From Oscillospiraceae bacterium (GTDB lineage Bacteria; Bacillota; Clostridia; Oscillospirales; Oscillospiraceae): a stretch of 13,820 nt of DNA. This document shows, piece after piece, positions 6,521-12,636 of this stretch. A program made the translations under genes and the position numbers. Under the pieces are notes generated by a model, which searched no databases, had not been told where the DNA came from, and was given only the letters and a program-made list of their open reading frames with translations. The first letter of the stretch is position 1, and each line of letters opens with the position of its first letter. The stretch spans positions 1 through 13,820 of the forward strand of contig JAEETR010000105.1 in NCBI GenBank assembly GCA_016286595.1, read 5' to 3'.

Positions 6521-7249
6521 TCAGCTCCGCCCGTGGGGCGTCACGCCCCAGTTGTTGAGGGGGTATCTCTGGATTGCGCCGAAGATGCGGCTTTTGAGGT
6601 CGGGATAGGTCACCGACAGCGTCTTTATCAGTTCCTTCACCTCCTGACGGCGGGACTCGCCGTTCATGGGGCAGGGATTTTTCACTATGGGCAGACCTTC
6701 CCGCTCGCACAGGGACCTGGTCGCGCCCTCGCCCACGTATATGAGGGGCCGTATCTGCGTCACGCCGCTGCGGTCCATGTAAGTGACCGGCTCGAAGCAG
6801 GCGATGCGCCCCTCGAACACCAGGCTCATCACGAAGGTCTCCACCACGTCGTCGAAATTGTGGCCCAGGGCTATCTTGCCGATGCCCAGCTCCGCGGCGG
6901 CGGAGCAGAGGGCGCCCCGGCGCATCTTGGAGCAAAGGGAGCAGGGGTTCTTCTCCTTCCGCACGTCGAAGATGAGTTCCCCCAGGTCCGTCCGGATTAT
7001 CCGGTGCTCCACCCCGAGAGAGCGGCAGTACTCGGTCAGAGGCGTGAAATCGGTGCCGGGAAAGCCCATGGACACCGTAAGGGCCGACAGCTCGAAGGGC
7101 ACGGGGTAGTATTCCCGCAGCTTCGCAAGACACGTGAGCAGCGCCACGCTGTCCTTGCCGCCGGACAGTCCCACGGCGATCCTGTCGCCGGGCGATATCA
7201 TATTGTAGTCCTCCGCACAGCGGCGGACGAGACCGTCCATACTGGCCAT
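6521..7249 (-). CDS. TtcA-like tRNA 2-thiocytidine synthase (PP-loop ATPase)
   Basis: This is a 242-residue PP-loop ATPase of the TtcA/TilS superfamily. TtcA adenylates and thiolates cytidine 32 of some tRNAs using a [4Fe-4S] cluster. The PP-loop SGGKDS is at residues 29-34 and GHNFDDVVET begins at 129. Cysteines 103 and 106 (NPCSLC) and Cys193 (NPCPM) supply the three cluster ligands known for TtcA. The frame is open further upstream, to 7303. The start is placed at ATG 7249 because AAGGAGG (7257-7263 on this strand) is seven bases before it. The protein is shorter than E. coli TtcA (about 311) but has every core motif. It stands alone, convergent to the PstS-like gene and divergent from rplM. 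A related thiolase acting on another tRNA position is possible. Confidence 0.85.
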   Translation of the reverse strand: MASMDGLVRRCAEDYNMISPGDRIAVGLSGGKDSVALLTCLAKLREYYPVPFELSALTVSMGFPGTDFTPLTEYCRSLGVEHRIIRTDLGELIFDVRKEKNPCSLCSKMRRGALCSAAAELGIGKIALGHNFDDVVETFVMSLVFEGRIACFEPVTYMDRSGVTQIRPLIYVGEGATRSLCEREGLPIVKNPCPMNGESRRQEVKELIKTLSVTYPDLKSRIFGAIQRYPLNNWGVTPHGRS

Positions 7250-7297
7250 ATACGCGCCTCCTTGAGCCTCCGAACAGAAAATTTTAATTTGCCTTTC

Positions 7298-7343
7298 GAG
7301 CAAACGAGAGAAAACGGGAGCAAACGAGAGAAAACAAGAGCAA
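7298..7343. repeat. 20-bp tandem repeat, 2.3 copies, upstream of the rplM promoter
   Basis: The unit GAGCAAACGAGAGAAAAC plus two bases (GG, then AA) occurs at 7298-7317 and 7318-7337, with a third partial GAGCAA at 7338-7343. The copies agree at 18 of 20 positions. It is purine-rich on the plus strand and ends about 25 bases before the rplM -35. On the other strand it lies in the 5' region of the TtcA-like gene. It could be an upstream activating or regulator site, or replication slippage. Confidence 0.85.
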
Positions 7344-7367
7344 TGAAAAAAAGAATGAAAAAAGTTG

Positions 7368-7396
7368 TTGACAGTTATCGGACCCTGTGATATAAA
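7368..7396 (+). promoter_or_regulatory. Strong promoter of rplM-rpsI
   Basis: The -35 is a perfect TTGACA (7368-7373) and the -10 is TATAAA (7391-7396), with a 17-base spacer and extended TGA before the -10. It is the closest to consensus in the window, as expected for ribosomal protein genes. Transcription should start near 7403. Confidence 0.88.
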
Positions 7397-7402
7397 GATT
7401 AA

Positions 7403-7486
7403 GCGCCTTCATTTTAAGGGCCGCATAACGATTTGTCAAAAGTTTTGATACCAAAAAGTTTTGATACGATAAGTGGAGGAAGAACA
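7403..7486 (+). promoter_or_regulatory. rplM leader with 16-bp direct repeat
   Basis: The leader of about 84 bases contains AAAAGTTTTGATAC twice, at 7438-7451 and 7454-7467, a 16-base period. The first copy lies in the near-palindrome TCAAAAGTTTTGA (7436-7448). Some Firmicutes control this operon through an L13-binding leader RNA. Whether this sequence is that element cannot be told by eye; I do not recognise the known consensus. Confidence 0.4.
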
Positions 7487-7915
7487 ATGTCAACTACCAT
7501 GGCAAAGAAGGAGACCGTTTCCCGTAAATGGTACGTCCTTGATGCCGCCGGCAAGCCGCTGGGCCGTCTGGCCGTCACCGCTGCGAACCTGCTTCGCGGC
7601 AAGAACAAGGTCGACTTCACCCCCAACGTGGATTGCGGCGATTTCGTCATCATCGTGAACGCCGACAAGGCCGTTCTCACCGGCAGAAAGCTGGATCAGA
7701 AGCTTTACCGCACCCACAGCCGCTACATCGGCAGCCTGAAAGAGGTCAAGTACTCCAAGCTGATGGAGTCCCGTCCTCAGCTGGCCGTGGAGCTGGCTGT
7801 CAAGGGCATGCTGGGCAAGAACTCTCTGGGCCGCGAGCAGCTGACCAGACTGAGAGTCTACGCCGGCCCCGAGCATAAGCACGCCGCGCAGCAGCCCGAA
7901 GCGTACGTGGATTAA
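7487..7915 (+). CDS. rplM: 50S ribosomal protein L13
   Basis: L13, 142 residues, the usual length, is an early-assembly protein of the large ribosomal subunit. Conserved stretches visible are KWYVLDAAGKPLGRLA near the N-terminus, CGDFVIIVNADKAVLTGRK in the middle, and AVKGMLGKNSLGREQLTRLRVYAGPEHKH near the end. The frame is open upstream to a TTG at 7433, but ATG 7487 is chosen: GGAGGA (7475-7480) lies six bases before it and it gives the family length. It is followed after 14 bases by rpsI, the near-universal partner, and its stop codon overlaps the rpsI ribosome binding site. Codons avoid CGG for arginine, as expected at high expression. Confidence 0.97.
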   Translation: MSTTMAKKETVSRKWYVLDAAGKPLGRLAVTAANLLRGKNKVDFTPNVDCGDFVIIVNADKAVLTGRKLDQKLYRTHSRYIGSLKEVKYSKLMESRPQLAVELAVKGMLGKNSLGREQLTRLRVYAGPEHKHAAQQPEAYVD

Positions 7916-7929
7916 GGAGGAAAAGGTAA

Positions 7930-8334
<405 letters not shown>

Positions 8335-8353
8335 TCGAAACGAACAAATATGC

Positions 8354-8392
8354 AAACCCCTGTATCCGTTTGGCATACAGGGGTTTTCTTTT
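8354..8392 (+). terminator. Intrinsic terminator of rplM-rpsI
   Basis: AAACCCCTGTAT (8354-8365) pairs perfectly with ATACAGGGGTTT (8375-8386) around a 9-base loop, and is followed by TTTTCTTTT-type sequence to 8392. Confidence 0.93.
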
Positions 8393-8403
8393 CCCGTTTT
8401 CTT

Positions 8404-8412
8404 TGATATAAT
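8404..8412 (+). promoter_or_regulatory. Extended -10 promoter of the ETF operon
   Basis: TGA precedes a perfect TATAAT (8407-8412). The expected -35 position falls in the T-run of the preceding terminator and is a weak match. Transcription would start near 8419. Confidence 0.5.
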
Positions 8413-8425
8413 TCAATATGAACCG

Positions 8426-8548
8426 ATGGACCTGACGTTTTTCCCGGCAAACGGCGGCGTGCCGCCCGCGCTGAAACGGCACGGATGGAACGCGTTTGAT
8501 CCGGGCGTTCATACCGATGAACATGGAAAGGAAGGGATATCCAGTTGA
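8426..8548 (+). CDS. 40-residue ORF overlapping the etfB start, unknown
   Basis: An ATG at 8426 opens a 40-residue frame (MDLTFFPANGGVPP...) whose TGA overlaps the TTG start of etfB as TTGA, a typical coupling arrangement. Base use at codon position three looks like coding sequence for this genome. Against it: there is no Shine-Dalgarno, and the likely transcription start is only about seven bases upstream, so it would have to be translated nearly leaderless. Two palindromes lie inside it. It could be a coupled leader peptide, a remnant of an older upstream gene, or non-coding leader. I do not recognise a family. Confidence 0.3.
   Translation: MDLTFFPANGGVPPALKRHGWNAFDPGVHTDEHGKEGISS
8453..8466. 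repeat. GC palindrome in the etf leader
   Basis: GGCGGC (8453-8458) and GCCGCC (8461-8466) form a perfect inverted repeat with a 2-base centre. As DNA it could be an operator; as RNA it would make a short, very stable hairpin 80 bases before etfB. Confidence 0.5.
8507..8522. repeat. Inverted repeat just before the etfB ribosome binding site
   Basis: GTTCAT (8507-8512) pairs with ATGAAC (8517-8522) around ACCG. The hairpin ends five bases before the AAAGGAAGGG ribosome binding site of etfB (8527-8536), so folding could affect its access. Confidence 0.5.
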
Positions 8549-9366
8549 AAATTCTCATTTGCGTAAAACAGGTGCCGGATACGACCGAGATCCGCATCGA
8601 CCCGGTGACCAATTCGCTGATCCGGGCCGGCGTTCCGAGCATCCTTAATCCTTTCGACGGCTATGCACTGGAGGCGGCCGCCCGTATTCGCGACAAGCAT
8701 CCGGATACGGAGATCGTGGTAATGAGTATGGGACCGGAGCAGGCTTCCGCGGCGCTGCGGGAGTGCCTGTCCGTCGCGGCAGACCGGGCCTATCTCATAT
8801 CCGGCAGGGCGTTCGGCGGATCGGATACCCTGGCCACCAGCTATATCCTTTCTCAGGCCATAAAGCTCGTGGAAAAGCGCGAGGGGCCTTTTGACGCCAT
8901 ATTCTGCGGCAAACAGGCCATCGACGGCGATACGGCCCAGGTGGGGCCGGAAGTGGCCGAGCATCTGGGATATCCGCAGGTCACCTACGGACTTGAGGCG
9001 GAGGTTGAGGACCGGACCCTGAAGGTGCGGCGGGAGACCGAGAACGGTTACGCCGTGGTGGCGGTGCAGATGCCCTGCCTTGTGACCTTCACCAAGCCGG
9101 TATGGGAAGTGCGCTATCCGACGATACAGAGAAAGCTCGCCGCGGAAAAGGCGGAGATCGTCATACTTGGAGAGGCGGATTTCCCGGATATCGACCGGAG
9201 CGCCATCGGACTGAGCGGCTCCCCGACCCGCGTGAAAAAGACCTTCGTGCCTGTCAGGAAGAAGGAATGCACGTTCATCCGCACCGAAGACGGCGCGGCA
9301 GCGGCGCGGGAGCTCGTAACCTTATTGCGTGAGAGCGGCAGGCTCGGAACGGAGGGTCGGGAATGA
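8545..9366 (+). CDS. etfB: Electron transfer flavoprotein subunit beta
   Basis: EtfB/FixA, 273 residues, is the smaller half of a cytoplasmic ETF. It begins MKILICVKQVPDTTE and has NPFDGYALEAA (35-45), AFGGSDTLATSY (89-100) and CGKQAIDGDTAQVGP (121-135), the nucleotide-binding loop. The GDTAQVGP form of that loop is the one found in clostridial ETFs that bind a second FAD and can bifurcate electrons; human-type ETFs hold AMP there. The start is TTG 8545, eight bases after AAAGGAAGGG; no ATG fits the conserved N-terminus. Its stop overlaps the next gene as ATGA, so both subunits are made together. No acyl-CoA dehydrogenase, the usual partner, is adjacent; the next gene carries a different redox domain instead. 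Confidence 0.94.
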   Translation: MKILICVKQVPDTTEIRIDPVTNSLIRAGVPSILNPFDGYALEAAARIRDKHPDTEIVVMSMGPEQASAALRECLSVAADRAYLISGRAFGGSDTLATSYILSQAIKLVEKREGPFDAIFCGKQAIDGDTAQVGPEVAEHLGYPQVTYGLEAEVEDRTLKVRRETENGYAVVAVQMPCLVTFTKPVWEVRYPTIQRKLAAEKAEIVILGEADFPDIDRSAIGLSGSPTRVKKTFVPVRKKECTFIRTEDGAAAARELVTLLRESGRLGTEGRE

Positions 9367-11213
9367 TACCTATGACAAAGGACCTCTGGGTCTTCGTGGA
9401 GACTGAACCGAGCGGCGAAGCCCGCAGCGTGGGAATAGAACTGCTGGCCCCCGGCCGCGTTATCGCGGACAAGCAGGGCGGCAGACTTGTGGCCGTGGTC
9501 ATCGGCTGCGGAGTCGACCCCGCGGTGGAGGAGGCAAACGCCCACGGCGCCGACACGGTGATCGTTGCGGACGCGCCGGAGTTCAAAGAGTTTACCACCG
9601 ACGCGTACGCCGACGCGCTGGTGCGTCTGGTTTTGAAATACGGCCCCACCAGCCTTCTCATCGGCGCGACCCCCAACGGGCGGGACGTGGCTCCCCGGGT
9701 GTCCTGCCGGCTGAAAACGGGACTTACCGCCGACTGCACCGGGCTGGACGTGGATGAGCAGACCGGCAACGTCCTCTGGACGCGGCCGACCTTCGGCGGC
9801 AATCTCATGGCGCAGATACAGTGCCCGGACCATCGCCCGCAGATGGGTACGGTACGGCCCGGCGTATTCAAGAAGAGCGCCCCCGTCGCCGGACATGCCG
9901 AGATAATACGCGAGGACGTCCGGGTGCCGAGAGAGAATATTCGGACAAGAGTGCTGGAGATCATCCGTGAGATAGGCGGAGGAAAGGTCGATCTGGAGAA
10001 CGCGGAGATCGTCGTGGCGGGCGGCCGCGGCGTCGGCGGTCCGGCGGGCTTTGCCCTGATCCGGGAGCTGGCGGACGTGCTGGGCGCGGAGGTTGGCGCC
10101 TCCCGTCCCGCGGTGGATTCCGGCTGGATACCCCACGCCCATCAGATCGGACAGACCGGCAAGACCATCGGCCCGAAGCTCTATATCGCTTGCGGCATCT
10201 CCGGCGCCATACAGCATACCGCCGGTATCGCCGGCTCGGAGACGGTCGTGGCCATCAACAGCGACCCCGACGCGCCGATCTTCTCCGTCGCCGATTACGG
10301 CATCGTGGGCGACCTTTTCGAGGTGCTGCCCGCGCTGATCCGGGAGATAAAGGCGATGAAGGCGGAGACGGGGGACCGTCCCCAGACGCAGAGCGTACGT
10401 CCTCAGCCGCCGGTCTGGGCGAAGCACGCCACGAACGTTTTCCACATCGACGTGACGCCGCCGAAGCATGATTCCCAGAAATTCGAGAGGGATCTGAGAA
10501 GCTTCCGGGAGAAATACGATACATTTACCGGAGACGGAAACGTCATCTCCCTTACGGACAACGCCATGGCAAGGCTGGCCTTCCAGGGCACGGAAGTGAT
10601 CGAGGCGATGGACCTGGAGGTGCGTCCGGATAACGTGCTGATCCATCTGAACACCTTCCATCAGAAGAAGGATCTGGACAATATCCTTACGACGGCCCGG
10701 CGGCTGGGACTGCGCAACATTCTTGCCGTCACCGGAGACGGCTCCGACAAGATGCACAAGCTTCTGCCGGAGGAGCTGGAGGCGCCCGAGGCGCCCGTCA
10801 CCACCTCCGTGGAGCTGATAAAGTATATAAGAAAGCATTATCCGGAGTTCACCATCGGCGTGGCGTTCAACAACTATGAGCCGCCGGAGAGCGAATTTGC
10901 CAAGATGGACCGGAAGCTCGCCGCCGGCGCCAGCTTCATCATCACCCAGCCGGTGCTCGGCAAAGACGAGCAGATAGACCGGCTGCTGCGGGAATATCCC
11001 GACGTGCCGGTGGTGACCGAGGTGTGGATGTCGAAGAAGCTGAGTCTGCTGTCGGACATCATGGGCAGGGAGATCCCCGAGGATTACCCCTACGATCCCT
11101 TCGAGACGCTGAAGACCGTGCGGGAGACCTATCCCCAGTGCGGCAATTACCTGGCTATGCTGAGCCTGAAAAATCAGTACCCCACCCTCATGGAGCAGTA
11201 CATGAACAAATGA
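9363..11213 (+). CDS. EtfA-MTHFR fusion: ETF alpha subunit with C-terminal methylenetetrahydrofolate reductase-like domain
   Basis: This is a 616-residue protein, nearly twice the usual EtfA (about 335). Residues 1-334 are a full EtfA. The FAD domain shows GGRGVGG (220-226), ASRPAVDSGWIP with Arg248, QIGQTGKTIGPKLYIACGISGAIQH (261-285), INSDPDAPIF (298-307) and GDLFEVLPAL (316-325). A Pro/Gln-rich linker (about 335-357) leads to a MetF/MTHFR-type TIM barrel (about 358-600). It shows FHIDVTPPK (360-368), ISLTDNAMARL (395-405), LIHLNT (426-431), LGLRNILAVTGD (448-459), FTIGVAFNNYEPP (496-508) and AAGASFIITQPVL (520-532). By position Asp363 takes the place of E. coli MetF Glu28; Thr398, His428, Asp459 and Gln529 match Thr59, His88, Asp120 and Gln183. 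Only one cysteine (593) lies in the barrel, so no Fe-S or MetV-like part is fused. GGAGGG at 9351-9356 supports the start. The likely role is ETF-driven reduction of methylene-THF, or the reverse; this is inference. Confidence 0.88.
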   Translation: MIPMTKDLWVFVETEPSGEARSVGIELLAPGRVIADKQGGRLVAVVIGCGVDPAVEEANAHGADTVIVADAPEFKEFTTDAYADALVRLVLKYGPTSLLIGATPNGRDVAPRVSCRLKTGLTADCTGLDVDEQTGNVLWTRPTFGGNLMAQIQCPDHRPQMGTVRPGVFKKSAPVAGHAEIIREDVRVPRENIRTRVLEIIREIGGGKVDLENAEIVVAGGRGVGGPAGFALIRELADVLGAEVGASRPAVDSGWIPHAHQIGQTGKTIGPKLYIACGISGAIQHTAGIAGSETVVAINSDPDAPIFSVADYGIVGDLFEVLPALIREIKAMKAETGDRPQTQSVRPQPPVWAKHATNVFHIDVTPPKHDSQKFERDLRSFREKYDTFTGDGNVISLTDNAMARLAFQGTEVIEAMDLEVRPDNVLIHLNTFHQKKDLDNILTTARRLGLRNILAVTGDGSDKMHKLLPEELEAPEAPVTTSVELIKYIRKHYPEFTIGVAFNNYEPPESEFAKMDRKLAAGASFIITQPVLGKDEQIDRLLREYPDVPVVTEVWMSKKLSLLSDIMGREIPEDYPYDPFETLKTVRETYPQCGNYLAMLSLKNQYPTLMEQYMNK

Positions 11214-11232
11214 TCCGCACCGTAAAAACGAT

Positions 11233-11266
11233 TACCCCCCGGGATCGCAGGATCCCGGGGGGTATT
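11233..11266. terminator. Terminator of the ETF operon, probably bidirectional
   Basis: A perfect 14-base stem joins 11233-11246 (TACCCCCCGGGATC) and 11251-11264 around GCAG. Downstream on the plus strand the T content is modest (TTATATT). On the minus strand TTTTT follows at 11228-11224. It separates the ETF operon from the convergent lipoprotein gene. Confidence 0.85.
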
Positions 11267-11340
11267 ATATTCAGGAAACGGTGTCGGGTTTTGCTATAGC
11301 GGCGCGGGACCGTGCCGGAACAGCGCCGGCGGCAGGGAGG

Positions 11341-12636
11341 TCATTTCGTAAGCGTGCCGTAGGCGGCAATGGCCTCCTCTATGGTCATGGTGCCGGTCGC
11401 GACGCCGTAGACCGCAAAGCGCATCTCTTTGGTCGCGTCATCCGTCAGACCGATCACCTCGGGAGACAGGATGCGGGATTCGGGAACGCTGCCGAAGGCG
11501 GCGTACATGCTGTTGAAGGACAGGTCCTTGGTGGGGGACATGAGGCCCTTGTTCCGGGCCATCTCGCTCAGCTCCTTCGAACTGATCAAAAACCGCATGA
11601 ACTCGTTGGCCATGTCCAGCTCGGGACTTTCCCTGTTGACGGAGAACTGCAGATTCGGCATGTCAAGGAAGTAGGCGCCGTCCTCGGACAGGGGGACGGG
11701 GGCAAAGGAGTAGGTAAACGGATTGGCGATAAACGCCTCGGAGCGGCTCTCGCGCTTCTTCGTGCCGGAAACGGTGTCTCCGGAGCAGGTCATCATGGGT
11801 ACGTCGCCCTCGAAGAAGCGGCGGATCACGGCGTCGTAGTTGTTTTCGATCCCGGCACAGGCGTCGAGATCCACGCAGCCCTCGCCCAGGAACTGGACGA
11901 TTTTCTCAAGAGAGGGGCGCAGGTATTCGCCGGCCGCGGGGTCGAGGGAGTTGAGCTTTTTGACGGCCTCGGCGTCGCCGGCCACGGTGCTGCAGAAGAA
12001 GGGATAGATCATCAGGGTGAAGATCGACGTCGTCTCGTTATTGGTGAAGCCCATCAGCGGGTTTTCATAGCCCTTTTCGCGGAAGGCGGCGCACACGTCC
12101 AACAGCTCCTTGTAGGTGGTGGGAACTTTCAGGCCTTCCTTTTCAAACAGGTCGTTGTTCACCAGCATGCCGTAGGTGTTGGAGAAGACCGGGACCATGG
12201 GAAGGGTGTCGTCGTCGGTATTGAGGATGATGTTGCCGCGGATGCAGTCCAGGTCGAAGCCCAGCGAGGGATCGGCAAGATTTTCGGCGTGATCTATGGA
12301 AGAGCTGTACTGCTCCCGGCCGTACATCCAGGAGTAATTCACGTAGATGTCGGGGGCGTCGTTCCCGTTCAGGACGGTGCCGATCATGTTGTTGTAATCG
12401 TCGACCTTCGTGTACGTCAGCTCCACGTTGGGATAGTGCTCGTTGAAGCGGTCGAATTCGGCCTCCAGCGCCTCAAAGTTGTCGTAACCGCCGGCAACGT
12501 TGATGCTGCAGCTGACGGAGGTGTCCATAGACGGCTTGAAGCCCTCGGTCTTTGCCGGTTCCGGCTTCTTCGAGTCGCACGCGCACAGACCCAGGACCAT
12601 CACTGCCGCCAGGAACATACAGATCGTCTTTTTCAT
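11341..12636 (-). CDS. Extracellular solute-binding lipoprotein (ABC sugar-binding type)
   Basis: This is a 431-residue family-1 solute-binding protein, the type that usually binds oligosaccharides for ABC import. It begins MKKTICMFLAAVMVLGLCAC: a short charged start, a hydrophobic core and a lipobox LCAC with lipidated Cys20, so it is anchored outside the membrane. The mature part shows FEALEAEFDRFNEHYPNVEL, then NGNDAPDIYVNYSWM, then NTYGMLVNNDLFEKEGLKVP with TYKELLDV, the usual order in this family. The frame is open further upstream, but ATG 12636 is chosen for the signal peptide. GAGAGG (12645-12650) lies eight bases before it, and it overlaps the stop of the sensor kinase gene as ATGA. 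No permease or ATPase gene is visible. Its coupling to a hybrid kinase suggests a ligand-sensing role; import is the alternative. Confidence 0.88.
   Translation of the reverse strand: MKKTICMFLAAVMVLGLCACDSKKPEPAKTEGFKPSMDTSVSCSINVAGGYDNFEALEAEFDRFNEHYPNVELTYTKVDDYNNMIGTVLNGNDAPDIYVNYSWMYGREQYSSSIDHAENLADPSLGFDLDCIRGNIILNTDDDTLPMVPVFSNTYGMLVNNDLFEKEGLKVPTTYKELLDVCAAFREKGYENPLMGFTNNETTSIFTLMIYPFFCSTVAGDAEAVKKLNSLDPAAGEYLRPSLEKIVQFLGEGCVDLDACAGIENNYDAVIRRFFEGDVPMMTCSGDTVSGTKKRESRSEAFIANPFTYSFAPVPLSEDGAYFLDMPNLQFSVNRESPELDMANEFMRFLISSKELSEMARNKGLMSPTKDLSFNSMYAAFGSVPESRILSPEVIGLTDDATKEMRFAVYGVATGTMTIEEAIAAYGTLTK

Noticed and set aside
9114..10838. Minus-strand open frame of 574 codons opposite etfB and the etfA fusion
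   Set aside because: Motif-free Arg/Gly/His-rich translation with no ribosome binding site; the plus strand carries two unmistakable protein families.
11314..11330. GCCGG/CCGGC inverted repeat just after the lipoprotein gene, as a terminator
   Set aside because: No T-run follows it on the minus strand; the 14-bp hairpin at 11233-11264 is the credible terminator.
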